Notes: generated by a model from the letters alone, not told the origin. A DNA stretch of 36,756 nt from Acetobacter cerevisiae (GCF_001580535.1 NZ_LHZA01000130.1:1-36756), one strand, 5' to 3'; positions 10,218-19,274 are shown, counted from the first letter of the stretch. A program made the numbers and translations.

Positions 10218-10246
10218 TTGCGATAAGGCATTGTTCTCCATATCAT
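10218..10246 (+). promoter_or_regulatory. Candidate promoter of the amine-oxidation operon
   Basis: TTGCGA (10218-10223) and TATCAT (10241-10246) are separated by 17 bases and could be a -35/-10 pair reading toward the TonB receptor. The 433-base divergent region 10030-10462 holds no credible gene. It contains the palindrome at 10145-10164 and a second imperfect inverted repeat (CACAA at 10249-10253, TTGTG at 10266-10270) just after this candidate. Promoter consensus in these bacteria is loose, so this is tentative. Confidence 0.25.
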
Positions 10247-10462
10247 CACACAAAAGTAACGTTTATTGTGAGGTCCGTAAAATACTGCTGATACCGAATC
10301 TGTTTTGTATCTGTGCAAGAAAGCTCACAGTGCGAGGCGAACGCGCAGAGGTTTTCCGGGCAGCTTTAAGTCTTATGTCTCCGTAGAATTCAGGCTCATC
10401 TGAACGCAGAAAAGCGTTTTAACTCCTGCCTTTTTCGGCATTTCAAAGTGGAAGAAACAGAC

Positions 10463-12946
10463 GTGAGCAGAAAAACGAAACTCGCAGAGATGGTCACTTC
10501 CCGCCGGAAACTGCCTCTTCGATGTGCATTGTCCTTCTCGGCTTTAACAATGCCTGCGCTTCTTGCGTCAGATCCCGCAAAGGCGGCCTCGGGAGAGGTC
10601 TCTGCTCCTGTGTCAACGCAGGTGCATCATACGCCCCGCGGCAAGCGCCCGGTCCGCACCGTGTCTGGTGCGTCTCATACACCTGCAGGCCGCTCTGCCG
10701 GAATGGCGACGCCCGCGGTTAGGCATCGGGATCATGGTCCCGTGCAAGGAGGCAGTGAAGCGCTTGAGGTGAGTTCGCACCGCAGTGTTTCGCGCGGGGC
10801 AGACAATGTGGTGTCCAAAGCCGTTATGGAGCAGTTCACGCCCGGCACGTCCGTGCTGAAAGCAGCGGATCGTCTGCCGGGGGTTAGTTTCAGTTCCACT
10901 GATCCAATGGGGCTGGACCTGTGGGGCTCCAGTATTTATGTGCGCGGCTTTTTTATGGATCAGCTGGGTGCAACTCTGGACGGCATTCCCCTTAATGACA
11001 TGACATACCAGAGCACAAACGGTCTCAACGTTGTTCAGGCCGCAATTTCTGATGATATTGAACGTACTATTGTGTCCGAGGGGCCGGGTGGTGTTGCTGT
11101 TCCGTCTACTTCCACGCTGGGTGGCACGATGCAGTTTGAGACTGGAGACCCGAAAGACAAATTGGGCGGTAAGGTCTCTCAGGGGTTTGGGAGCTATAGC
11201 TCTTATCGCACGTATGCGCGTTTCGATAGTGGTAAGCTGAATAACACCGGCACCAAGTTCATGACGGCTTATTCCCGCTCTGATGAAGGATTGTGGGCTG
11301 GTGGCGGGTCCCAGTTTCAGCAGCAGGTTGATGCCAAGCTGGTACAGCCGATTGGCAATAACAGTGTCATGAAAGCCTTTTTCAACTGGAGCGACCTGCA
11401 GGAATGGGGATATTGGGATACCTCTCTGGCCATGCTGGATGGCTTGGGCTGGCGCACCCCACATCTCTATCCCAATTATGGACTGGCCTATAACTACGCT
11501 GCAGGCAACGTTACGCTTCCGACGACGGATGCGATTAATGCCAATGGTGACTCTCCGTATCTTTATGACGGCGGCCAGCATGAAGTTGACTATACGGGCG
11601 GCCTGAATTTTGATCTTGAACTGACGGATGCGCTGCGGTGGCGTACCACGCTGTATGGCACCAGTCAGACTGGTTATTACACGTATTCCGATGCCACCGT
11701 GCCGTCTGAAGGGACCGGTGCCCCGCTTTCCGAAGAAGTGTGGCAGAACCGTCAGGAACGGTATGGCTTTACGACAAGCTTTCTCTATAAAATTGCTAAT
11801 CATACCATTGATACAGGCGTCTGGTATGAAAACAACAATCAGGATGCAGGGCTTTTCTGGTATAATGAACCGGCTCTGGGGGAAGGGGCACCTCTTAAAA
11901 CTGTAGGGCCTTACAATGTCTATGGCCGCGCCTTCCGGCAGGGGTATGGGTTTAGCTGGCGCACCAACAACTTTACCTATCATTTGCAGGATACCTGGCG
12001 GCCCATTACCAACCTGCGGATTACTGCGGGGTTCAAATCCATGCTGGCAACGACGGCGGGTGGCGCAAATTACAATAATTCCGACTATACCGGCGTGGAT
12101 GCGCTTCCTAACGGCGGCATGACGGCAGCAAGTGCCTTCCTCCCGCATGTTGGGGCGAGTTATCGCTTCCTGAAAAACCATGAATTCTATTTTGATTTGG
12201 CCGAAAATATGCGGAGCTATCAGGTTACGGCAAATGGTGTCGGGCAGTCTCCCTGGTCTGTGCAGGATCAGGATACGTTCCGTAGGTTGCAGCGTAACCT
12301 CTCACCAGAAAAAGACTGGGTCTATGCGGTGGGGTATCGGTATACAGACAAGCTGATTCAGGCCAGTCTGGCAGGGTATCATGCGGATGCCAGAAACCGT
12401 TTGCAGACGGCAACGGAAGGCACAATTCTGGCACCGGTCAATACTGTGGTGCCCACAACGGTGCATACCAACGGTGTTGATGCTGCAGTGACCCTTACAC
12501 CGATCAAGGGATTGGCGATCTATAATAGCGTGAGCTACAACCACTCCACATATGGCGGAAATATTAATACATCAGAGGGTGTTTATTACACAAAAGGGAA
12601 GAAAATCGTTAACTTCCCGCAGTTTATGTATAAGGCCAATCTGTCTTATCGCTGGAAGGGGCTTGAAACACATTTTGACGTGCATTATTATTCAAGGCGT
12701 TACTTCAGCTATGTGAATGATACCTCAGTGCCCGGTTACTGGCTGGCAAGCACGGGAGCACGCTATAATTTCAGTAAAGTTGGTTTCGCGAAAAACCTTT
12801 CTGTAGACTTCAATGTCTATAACCTTTTCAACTCAAAATATATCTCCATGATGGGGCAGAATGGGAACCCGATGTCGGGAGATTATCAGTCTCTTGAGCG
12901 TGGTGCAGTGCGTGAATTCTTTGGGACGGTTAGCGCGGAGTTCTGA
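10463..12946 (+). CDS. TonB-dependent outer-membrane receptor
   Basis: This outer-membrane beta-barrel imports a bound ligand using TonB energy. The chosen start is the GTG at 10463, which has GGAAG 8 bases upstream. A GTG at 10448 and an ATG at 10490 are alternatives. A signal peptide ends near AKA-AS (about residue 42). A low-complexity Pro/His/Arg stretch follows. The plug domain covers about 105-220 (TSVLKAADRLPGVS, IYVRGFFMDQLGATLDGIPLND) and then the barrel. The protein ends in Phe, as outer-membrane barrels do. There is no N-terminal STN signalling domain, so it is not a FecIR transducer. It is the first gene of a nine-gene run for amine oxidation, so the ligand may be an amine or a metal or cofactor needed by the pathway. 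The sequence does not reveal which. Confidence 0.9.
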   Translation: MSRKTKLAEMVTSRRKLPLRCALSFSALTMPALLASDPAKAASGEVSAPVSTQVHHTPRGKRPVRTVSGASHTPAGRSAGMATPAVRHRDHGPVQGGSEALEVSSHRSVSRGADNVVSKAVMEQFTPGTSVLKAADRLPGVSFSSTDPMGLDLWGSSIYVRGFFMDQLGATLDGIPLNDMTYQSTNGLNVVQAAISDDIERTIVSEGPGGVAVPSTSTLGGTMQFETGDPKDKLGGKVSQGFGSYSSYRTYARFDSGKLNNTGTKFMTAYSRSDEGLWAGGGSQFQQQVDAKLVQPIGNNSVMKAFFNWSDLQEWGYWDTSLAMLDGLGWRTPHLYPNYGLAYNYAAGNVTLPTTDAINANGDSPYLYDGGQHEVDYTGGLNFDLELTDALRWRTTLYGTSQTGYYTYSDATVPSEGTGAPLSEEVWQNRQERYGFTTSFLYKIANHTIDTGVWYENNNQDAGLFWYNEPALGEGAPLKTVGPYNVYGRAFRQGYGFSWRTNNFTYHLQDTWRPITNLRITAGFKSMLATTAGGANYNNSDYTGVDALPNGGMTAASAFLPHVGASYRFLKNHEFYFDLAENMRSYQVTANGVGQSPWSVQDQDTFRRLQRNLSPEKDWVYAVGYRYTDKLIQASLAGYHADARNRLQTATEGTILAPVNTVVPTTVHTNGVDAAVTLTPIKGLAIYNSVSYNHSTYGGNINTSEGVYYTKGKKIVNFPQFMYKANLSYRWKGLETHFDVHYYSRRYFSYVNDTSVPGYWLASTGARYNFSKVGFAKNLSVDFNVYNLFNSKYISMMGQNGNPMSGDYQSLERGAVREFFGTVSAEF

Positions 12947-12992
12947 CCTTACAATTCTGTCTATCCTGCACACGTCATACACTGAGGTCAGA

Positions 12993-14975
12993 ATGCCAGC
13001 ACGCATCACACGTCGAGATTTTATCGGGGGAATATTGGTTTCCACCGCGCTGAGTGGGGTTGTGAAGGGGCTTTCGGCTTCTGCGCAGGCTGCGTCAACA
13101 GAGGGTTTTGTGGCTCCTCCTTTGCGCACAGGTTTGCGGGGTAGCCATCCCGGGGCGTTTGAAGCAGCTCACGCGTTGCGGGATGGCACCCTTCAGGAAA
13201 AAAATATCAAAGAAACCGATGAAGTTTATGATCTTGTTGTGGTGGGCGGTGGACTGAGTGGTCTGGCCGCAGCGCATTTTTATCGCAAATATGCCGGACC
13301 TGAAAAAACTGTTCTGATTATTGAAAATCATGATGATTTTGGTGGGCACGCCAAGAGGAATGAGTTTTCTGTTGATGGGCACAGACTTGTTCTCAACGGT
13401 GGCACGCTGGAGATGGAAGCTCCGAAACGCTATAACCAGTGGGCGACGATGATCCTGTCTGACATCGGTGTGAATATAGACGCATATAAAAAGGAAAATA
13501 TTAAAACAAGCCACCTGTATGAGCAGATGGGGCTGCGTTCCGGGCTGTTTTTCAATCAGGAAATCTGGCCGCATGATTATCTGATGCCTAAAAGCAAAGA
13601 GAATGCCGCCGCGCAATGGCGCTATATTTCAGAAGAGGCATTGAAAAATGCACCGCTTTCTGGAAAAGCACGGCAGGATCTTGTCAGGATTGTCTCCTCA
13701 ACGCAGCCTGATTATATGGCAGGCCAAAGCGTTCCTGAGAAAAAGAAGGCGCTCGCGACTCTCTCTTACAAAGATTATCTGCTGATTATTGCTAAGGTTG
13801 ATCCTACAGCCGTCGCCATATTTCAAAAAACAGGCGCAGGTATTTTTTGCGTTGGAGGGGATGCTCTGCCCGCGCTGTTTGCGTGGGTCATGGGGTATCC
13901 GGGTTTTTCCGGTCTGGGGCTGGGCGATGTGCCGGATGGCCTGCTGTCTGATTTACAGGGCGGCCAGCATGGGCGGCAGAAAGATTCCGAAGAGACCGCT
14001 CACTTTCCTGATGGCAATGCGACACTGGCTCGGCTTTTGGTCTCACATCTGGTGCCGGGGGCGACAAAAGCGCGGTCTCAGGATGATATGGGTCTTGCCG
14101 GGTTTGCTTATGAAAAACTCGACCAGCCAAATCAGCCTGTTCGTATCCGGTTAGGCACGCTGGCGCTGCACGTTGCGCATGATGGTGTGCCGGAGACGGC
14201 GCAAACAGTTTCCGTTCTTTGCGCCCCTGCCGGAGAAGCGACTCCGGTGCAGATCAGCAAAGTGCAGGGGCGACAGGTGGTGCTGGCATGCTGGAACATG
14301 ATTATCCCTTACATGGTGCCCAGCTTGCCTGCTCCGCAAAAAGAAGCGCTGGCTTATGGTGTTAAAGGGCCGATTGCGTACGTCAATGTTGCCTTAAAAA
14401 ACTGGCGTGCATTTAAAAAACTGGGTGTGGCAGAAATTTCCTGTCCAGGAATGTTTTTTGAAGAAGTGCAACTAGCGGAACCGATGTCTCTCGGCGGACT
14501 GAAAGCCCCCACGGACCCGGAAAAGCCGATTGTCGTCCGGATGATCAAGACATTCGGGGTGCCCGGTCTTTCAAAGCGTGAGCAATATCGGGCCGGACGC
14601 AGCGTGCTTTTGGGGCTGACGTTTGAACAGTTTGAAAAAGAAATCCGCAGCCAGTTACAGCGTATTCTGGGGCCGGGCGGCTTTGATGCCCCCCGGGATA
14701 TTGCAGCCATAACAGTCAATCGGTGGCCTCATGGTTATGCGTATACGTATAATAGCCTGTACGAGCCACTGGACTGGGTCTTTACAGAAACGTCTGAGCG
14801 GCCTTGCGTTAAAGCGCGTCAGCCGTTTGGCCGGATTGCTATTGCGAATTCAGATGCCGGCGCCAGCCCGCATACCGATGCGGCGTTTGAACAGGCGCAC
14901 CGTGCTGTTGTAGAACTGTTGGAGCGGCAGACGTTCCCGTTTGTTTCAGCAATGCCGGGGGGAAGTACTCTGTGA
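12993..14975 (+). CDS. Tat-exported FAD-dependent amine dehydrogenase, spermidine-dehydrogenase-like
   Basis: This periplasmic flavoprotein probably oxidises a polyamine such as spermidine to an aminoaldehyde. The start is the ATG at 12993: it follows TGAGG by a few bases and begins a twin-arginine leader (Arg7-Arg8, TRRDFIGG). The frame upstream is open but overlaps the TonB gene. It has 660 residues. The FAD dinucleotide fold is at about 80-115 (VVVGGGLSGLAAAHFY, then a Glu-ending strand VLIIENHDDFGGHAKR), and the Gly-rich NGGTLEME segment follows. Similarity in layout to spermidine dehydrogenase (SpdH), a periplasmic FAD enzyme, is from recognition, not a search. It lies 46 bases after the TonB receptor and overlaps the permease start by 4 bases. 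Electron acceptors are probably the cytochromes c in the same run. Confidence 0.82.
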   Translation: MPARITRRDFIGGILVSTALSGVVKGLSASAQAASTEGFVAPPLRTGLRGSHPGAFEAAHALRDGTLQEKNIKETDEVYDLVVVGGGLSGLAAAHFYRKYAGPEKTVLIIENHDDFGGHAKRNEFSVDGHRLVLNGGTLEMEAPKRYNQWATMILSDIGVNIDAYKKENIKTSHLYEQMGLRSGLFFNQEIWPHDYLMPKSKENAAAQWRYISEEALKNAPLSGKARQDLVRIVSSTQPDYMAGQSVPEKKKALATLSYKDYLLIIAKVDPTAVAIFQKTGAGIFCVGGDALPALFAWVMGYPGFSGLGLGDVPDGLLSDLQGGQHGRQKDSEETAHFPDGNATLARLLVSHLVPGATKARSQDDMGLAGFAYEKLDQPNQPVRIRLGTLALHVAHDGVPETAQTVSVLCAPAGEATPVQISKVQGRQVVLACWNMIIPYMVPSLPAPQKEALAYGVKGPIAYVNVALKNWRAFKKLGVAEISCPGMFFEEVQLAEPMSLGGLKAPTDPEKPIVVRMIKTFGVPGLSKREQYRAGRSVLLGLTFEQFEKEIRSQLQRILGPGGFDAPRDIAAITVNRWPHGYAYTYNSLYEPLDWVFTETSERPCVKARQPFGRIAIANSDAGASPHTDAAFEQAHRAVVELLERQTFPFVSAMPGGSTL

Positions 14976-16297
14976 CGGCGCAATCTTCTGGCCCACAGCT
15001 GGCCAAAAGCCTGAGGCCGCGTCATATCACCATGATTTCTCTTGGTGGTGTAATTGGCGCGGGGCTTTTTATTGGGTCCTCGGGGGCTATTCTGACGGCA
15101 GGGCCGAGCGTCCTGATTTCTTACGCTCTCTCCGGCCTCATGGTTTTTCTGGTCAATATCATGCTGCGGGACATTGCTTTGCATGCGCCGGGGCATGGGT
15201 CTTTTGTCAGCCAGATCCGGTATGCGCTGGGGCCATTGCCCGGTTTTGTGGCTGGGTGGGTTTACTGGATGGTCTGGGTGACGACGCTTGGTGTGGAAGT
15301 GATTGCCTCGGCGTCTCTCATCGCGCTGTATGTGCCTGTGCCGTATGCGGTGATTGAAATTGTCATTCTTGCCGTTATGACGGCCATCAATCTGATGTCT
15401 GTCAGAAATTATGGCGAATGTGAATATTGGTTTGCGCTGATTAAGGTTGCCGCCATTTGTCTGTTTGTCGTGATTGGTGTTGTGTTGCTGAGCAGCCACT
15501 CTGTGCCGGTTGCAGACAATTTTCTGGGGCATGGTGGCTTTATGCCGATGGGCGCTTTTGCCTTTCTGGCTGCTGTGCCCACTGTTCTGTTTTCCATGAC
15601 GGGAAGCGAGATTGCGACCATTGCGGCTTTGGAATCAGATAATCCGGATCGCAATATTGCCCGGATTACGCGCACGGTTGCGGTGCGGTTGCTGGTCTTT
15701 TATCTGACCTCAATTACCTTGATTTTGTGTCTTTTGCCCTGGTCGCAGAGCGTGCGTGGAATTTCACCTTTCCTCATGACGCTTGAGCGCTTCCATGTGC
15801 CCTATGCCAGTGTGGTGATGACGCTGGTCATTCTGTCCGCAACATTGTCGACGCTCAATTCAGGTTTATACGCCACATCCCGCGTGGTGTATGAAATGGC
15901 CCGCAGGGGGGATGCGCCACGCGCCTTGCAGGTCATGGCGCCACAGGCACATCTGCCACGTCGGGCTGTGCTGGCCAGTGCTGCTGTAGCGTTGCTGGTT
16001 TCTGCCACGGCCGTTCTGTCGCCCGGGGTGGTGTTTGCCTTTCTGGTGGCCACAACCGGCGCATTTATCATGGTCTACAATATCCTCATTGTCTGTGCGC
16101 GGTTGCGGCTGTATCGGCCGGGCGCATGGAAGGGATGGCTGGCAATCATCATGCTCGTGGGGGTTCTGCTTTCCATGCTGGGTGCGCCGGAAACACGGCA
16201 TGAACTGGCTGTCGGGGCGGTCGCTCTGTGCCTTATTACGTTGGGTGGCTGGATAAAACTTCGTTCCGGTGGCGTTGCATCTGGAGCCAGAGAATGA
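14972..16297 (+). CDS. APC-superfamily amino acid/amine permease
   Basis: This inner-membrane transporter of 441 residues has about 12 hydrophobic segments. The first helix carries the APC signature (ISLGGVIGAGLFIGSSGAI, about 22-40) of the amino acid transporter (AAT) family, which includes GabP, AroP and PheP. The GTG start overlaps the preceding flavoprotein stop (GTGA), with a GGGGGAAG ribosome binding site about 8 bases upstream. The following amine dehydrogenase gene starts 68 bases after its stop. It probably imports an amine, an aromatic amino acid or GABA-like product so that the cytoplasmic oxidase and aldehyde dehydrogenase can use it. Substrate is not determinable from sequence. 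Confidence 0.88.
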   Translation: MTAQSSGPQLAKSLRPRHITMISLGGVIGAGLFIGSSGAILTAGPSVLISYALSGLMVFLVNIMLRDIALHAPGHGSFVSQIRYALGPLPGFVAGWVYWMVWVTTLGVEVIASASLIALYVPVPYAVIEIVILAVMTAINLMSVRNYGECEYWFALIKVAAICLFVVIGVVLLSSHSVPVADNFLGHGGFMPMGAFAFLAAVPTVLFSMTGSEIATIAALESDNPDRNIARITRTVAVRLLVFYLTSITLILCLLPWSQSVRGISPFLMTLERFHVPYASVVMTLVILSATLSTLNSGLYATSRVVYEMARRGDAPRALQVMAPQAHLPRRAVLASAAVALLVSATAVLSPGVVFAFLVATTGAFIMVYNILIVCARLRLYRPGAWKGWLAIIMLVGVLLSMLGAPETRHELAVGAVALCLITLGGWIKLRSGGVASGARE

Positions 16298-16365
16298 CAC
16301 TCTTTTTCTCCCTGCGCAGTGCGGCTGCGTATTCATCTGCTCTATCAGCCAAGGGGTTTGATTTT

Positions 16366-17571
16366 ATGCGCTATTCCACAGCTCTCCGGTCCGGCTGGGC
16401 GGCTCTCGTGCTGGGTCTTGTGGCACTGGGAGTGTCTTCCGTAGCGTCCCTTAAAGCGTGGGCAGATGAGCCGGTTGTGCAGGAAGAAGAAAGCGACATT
16501 ATCAAGCTTTCTCCGGTCACGCCGCATCGTATTCTGGTGCAGGATACTGCTGACACACATGCCAAGGATGGCCGTATTTACGTTGTGGATGCGGACAAGG
16601 GGAAGCTGCTCGGCATGGTGCAGGCAGCCTATAACGGCAATGTTGTACAGGACCCCAAAGGCCGGGCATTTTATGTGGCGGAGACGGTCTGGTCTCGCGG
16701 TAATCGCGGAGATCGTCTTGACCTTCTGCCCGCGTATGACCCGCAGACGCTGACCATTACGAATGATGAAGTGCTGCCGGGCAGGGCGCTGGTCACGCCC
16801 AAGAAAAATGATCTTGCAATCAGTCAGGATGGCGGACGTGTGTATGTGTTTTCCATGGTGCCCACCAATGCGGTGCATGTTGTGGATACGGCCACGCATA
16901 AGGTCAGCCAGACAGTCGATCTGCCGGGTTGCGCCCTGGCCTATCCGTGGGGGAATGACGGGTTTACGTCCATCTGTGCGGATGGTGGCCTTGCCAATGT
17001 CAGCCTGAAGGATGGCACAGCAAAGGTTGCGCACACCAAGCCGTTTTTTGACCCGGAAAAGGACGCTGTTTTTGAGCACAGCCCAACCCGGCGGTCTGAG
17101 GGCAAAACGTGGTTTATTTCCTATAGCGGCCTTGTTTATCCCACCGCCTTGTCTGCTGACAGCAAGGTGGAAGCGCCCTGGTCTATTCAGGAAGCAGCTG
17201 GCATGAAAAAAGCCCCTGCTGCTGAGGCTCCTTTTGCTAAAACATGGCGTCCGGGCGGCTGGCAACTCTCTGCTCTCCATTACGCCAGCGGGCACCTGTT
17301 TGTGCTGATGCATGAAGGCACATTCTGGACCCACAAAAAGCCGGGCACGGAAATCTGGGAACTGGATACTGCAACGCATAAACTGGTGCGGCGTATTCCG
17401 TTACCTGCGCCGGCTACGATGGTAGGCGTCACGCAGGATGACAAACCGCTCCTGTTTACCAACGACAATGCGGGTGATCTGTTTATCTGGGACATGAAAA
17501 GCGGCAGGCAGCTGCACAAGATGCCTCATCTGGGTGATGACCTGTACTTCACTGTCGCGCTGGGTGAATGA
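16366..17571 (+). CDS. aauB: TTQ amine dehydrogenase heavy (beta-propeller) subunit
   Basis: This is the large subunit of a tryptophan tryptophylquinone enzyme that oxidises primary amines in the periplasm to aldehyde and ammonia. It has 401 residues from the ATG at 16366, set by AAGGGG 9 bases upstream and a following signal peptide (cleavage near AWA-DE, residue 33). It has the propeller-type repeats of the MauB/AauB family: RIYVVDADKGKLLGMV, a YGNVVQ-like AYNGNVVQ stretch, ICADGGLANVSL, WRPGGWQ, and the EIWELDTATHKLVRRIPL blade. Compared from memory with both known types, the THKKPGTEIW and NGNVVQ stretches look closer to aromatic amine dehydrogenase (AauB), while PGGWQ and DEKPLL-like DDKPLL recall methylamine dehydrogenase (MauB). 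It overlaps the next gene by 4 bases. The gene symbol is a best guess between aauB and mauB. Confidence 0.85.
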   Translation: MRYSTALRSGWAALVLGLVALGVSSVASLKAWADEPVVQEEESDIIKLSPVTPHRILVQDTADTHAKDGRIYVVDADKGKLLGMVQAAYNGNVVQDPKGRAFYVAETVWSRGNRGDRLDLLPAYDPQTLTITNDEVLPGRALVTPKKNDLAISQDGGRVYVFSMVPTNAVHVVDTATHKVSQTVDLPGCALAYPWGNDGFTSICADGGLANVSLKDGTAKVAHTKPFFDPEKDAVFEHSPTRRSEGKTWFISYSGLVYPTALSADSKVEAPWSIQEAAGMKKAPAAEAPFAKTWRPGGWQLSALHYASGHLFVLMHEGTFWTHKKPGTEIWELDTATHKLVRRIPLPAPATMVGVTQDDKPLLFTNDNAGDLFIWDMKSGRQLHKMPHLGDDLYFTVALGE

Positions 17572-18092
17572 GCGTGCATAACCTTTTACTTCAGATGCTG
17601 GGGGCGTTGGGCAGCGGGGCGTTTGGTGCGCTGTTCCTGTTCACCGGTATTGGCAAAGCTACTGACAGCGCCCGGTTTGCCTCAGATATTGCAGCCTATC
17701 GCCTGTTGCCGCTGGATGGGGCGTTTCCGGCTGCCTACGCCATTATTGTGACGGAAACCCTGCTCGGGATCTGGCTGTTTTCTGGCGCTGCCACACTGGC
17801 GGCTGGACTGCTCTCGGCGGTCCTGTTGCTGGTGTTTGCGGCTGCGATGGGGATCAACGTGGCGCGAGGCCGCACCCATCTGTCCTGCGGGTGCATCCCT
17901 GGTGTGGATGCGCGGCTGTCATGGGCTTCCGTTTTCCGCAATGTGATGCTCGCGGTGCTGGTTTTTCTGGTGGGACTGTGCGGTCAGCCGGAGTTTGGCC
18001 TGCTGTGTGTTGAAGGCTTGCTCATGGGCGTTGCCCTTCTGCTGCTGTGTGTGGCAACGGCGTCTCTTACTGGCGCGGAGGCGCTGAGCTGA
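17568..18092 (+). CDS. mauE: MauE-type membrane protein for amine dehydrogenase maturation
   Basis: This 174-residue inner-membrane protein is required, in characterised mau operons, for stable production of the amine dehydrogenase light chain. It probably works with MauD on its disulfides. It has about four or five hydrophobic helices. A Cys-Gly-Cys pair (Cys107, Cys109 in HLSCGCIPG) on a loop is the family's likely redox site, resembling DsbB/VKOR-like logic. The early GIGKATD motif, with the following DIAAYRLLP, is typical of the MauE/DoxX-like fold. It starts on the ATGA overlap with the heavy chain and ends on a one-base overlap with the next gene, so it is translationally coupled on both sides. 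Confidence 0.88.
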   Translation: MSVHNLLLQMLGALGSGAFGALFLFTGIGKATDSARFASDIAAYRLLPLDGAFPAAYAIIVTETLLGIWLFSGAATLAAGLLSAVLLLVFAAAMGINVARGRTHLSCGCIPGVDARLSWASVFRNVMLAVLVFLVGLCGQPEFGLLCVEGLLMGVALLLLCVATASLTGAEALS

Positions 18093-18685
18093 TGCTGATT
18101 ATTCTTACAGTGTCCACATTGTTGCTGACCGTCTTTACGTTGGGGCTGGCGCTGGGTGTGTTTGTGCTGGCCCGCCAGATTGGTGTGCTGCATGAGCGGC
18201 TGGCTCCCATTGGTGTGCAGCCGGTTTTGTCCGGCTTGCAGGTCGGGCAAGCGCTGCCTCAGGTCACCGCCCGCACGCTGGCTGATGCGCCGGTTGCCAT
18301 TGGGGGTGCCAGTGCGACTGGCCGCGCCATGATGCTGATGTTTGTCTCGGCTGACTGCCCCGTCTGTAAGCGTGCTCTGCCTGTGGCACGTGCTGTGGCG
18401 CAGGAGCATGGGCTTGATCTGGCGCTGATAGGCGAGGGCGATGTTGCCGCCCTTTCGGCCATGGCGCAGCGGACGCCGCTGGGTGGTGTGCCGTTGCTGG
18501 TCAGCATGGAACTGCTTTTGCTGATGCAGATTGGCCGCCTGCCGACTTTGGTGGTGCTTGACCCCCGTGGTGTCATCACCGCGCGGGACGTTGCCAGCAG
18601 CCGCCGCGAAATTGAATCTTTGGTTGCTACGTTGCCGCAGGCACGTCCGGCCCAAATGAAGGAGACCTCTCATGTCGCAGTCTGA
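18092..18685 (+). CDS. mauD: MauD-type thioredoxin-like protein
   Basis: This 197-residue thiol-disulfide protein is anchored by an N-terminal membrane helix (about 2-28) with a periplasmic thioredoxin fold. It is needed in mau systems for forming the six disulfides of the light chain. The active site is Cys89-Pro-Val-Cys92 (FVSADCPVCK), followed by the usual GLDLALIGEGD strand and the cis-Pro loop in RLPTLVVLD. The ATG overlaps the mauE stop (TGATG) and is preceded by GGAGG about 10 bases upstream. The upstream open frame is not used. Its 3' end runs 14 bases into the light-chain gene. A second MauD-like gene with an altered active site lies at 20222-20881 on the other strand. Confidence 0.9.
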   Translation: MLIILTVSTLLLTVFTLGLALGVFVLARQIGVLHERLAPIGVQPVLSGLQVGQALPQVTARTLADAPVAIGGASATGRAMMLMFVSADCPVCKRALPVARAVAQEHGLDLALIGEGDVAALSAMAQRTPLGGVPLLVSMELLLLMQIGRLPTLVVLDPRGVITARDVASSRREIESLVATLPQARPAQMKETSHVAV

Positions 18686-19274
18686 TGTGTCCGCACGGTC
18701 TGGCACGCGCGCTGAAAAAGACGGCACGGCACACAGCCTGCTGGACCGCACGATTGAGCGTTTGACCCGCCACGTTGCAGGTCATAGTTCCCGCCGGGGC
18801 CTGCTTGGGCGCGTTGGGGCGTGGGTGACGTTCGGGGCGTTGATCCCAACGTTGCCGGTCGAGCGGGCGTCTGCCGCACAGGCCGCTAAACCCAAATTCA
18901 AGGCCCCCACACCCTTTGCGGCTGATGCCCAGACGACGGACCCTACGGCCTGTAATTACTGGCGCTATTGCGCGATTGACGGGTTTCTGTGCGCATCCTG
19001 CGGCGGTGGTGTTCATAGCTGCCCACCGGGGACGAGCCCTTCACCTACCTCATGGATTGGCACCTGCTTTAATCCCGGAGACGGGCAGTCCTACCTTGTT
19101 GCGTATCGGGACTGTTGCGGACAGGATGCGTGCAGCCAGCCCCTGTGCGTTGGCACGGAGGGTGACCAGCCGAGCTACCGGCCTCAGGCCAATAATGATA
19201 TCATCTGGTGCTTTGGTACAGGCGCACTGATCTATAATTGTTCGACTTCTGTTATTGTTGGGAATGCATCATGA
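18672..19274 (+). CDS. aauA: TTQ amine dehydrogenase light (catalytic) subunit
   Basis: This is the catalytic subunit carrying the tryptophan tryptophylquinone (TTQ) cofactor, made from two of its own Trp residues. The 200-residue precursor has a long leader with a Tat-like motif (SRRGLLGRVG at about 40-49), as usual for this family. The TTQ pair is Trp128 (SWIGTC) and Trp179 (NDIIWCFG). The acids that assist its formation and catalysis are Asp103 (AIDGFL) and Asp147 (YRDCC). Twelve Cys in the mature part (94, 100, 107, 110, 117, 132, 148, 149, 154, 159, 180, 190) allow six disulfides. Some stretches look like methylamine dehydrogenase (DGQSYLVAYRDCC, NDIIWCFG), others like aromatic amine dehydrogenase (AIDGFLC, CPPGTSPSP.SWIGTC). 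AAGGAG precedes the ATG by 7 bases. The symbol could equally be mauA. Confidence 0.93.
   Translation: MSQSDVSARSGTRAEKDGTAHSLLDRTIERLTRHVAGHSSRRGLLGRVGAWVTFGALIPTLPVERASAAQAAKPKFKAPTPFAADAQTTDPTACNYWRYCAIDGFLCASCGGGVHSCPPGTSPSPTSWIGTCFNPGDGQSYLVAYRDCCGQDACSQPLCVGTEGDQPSYRPQANNDIIWCFGTGALIYNCSTSVIVGNAS

Noticed and set aside
10133-10318. A 61-codon minus-strand frame in the divergent regulatory region
   Set aside because: It overlaps the palindrome and candidate promoter, has a biased composition and no ribosome binding site.
10613-12181. A 522-codon open frame on the minus strand inside the TonB receptor gene
   Set aside because: It lies wholly antisense to a receptor with clear plug and barrel motifs. 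Its translation has no recognisable domain and an Arg/Ile/Gly-biased composition typical of a shadow frame in G+C-rich DNA.
16345-17379. A 344-codon minus-strand open frame opposite the amine dehydrogenase heavy chain
   Set aside because: It is a shadow of the heavy-chain gene. No ribosome binding site or domain is seen.
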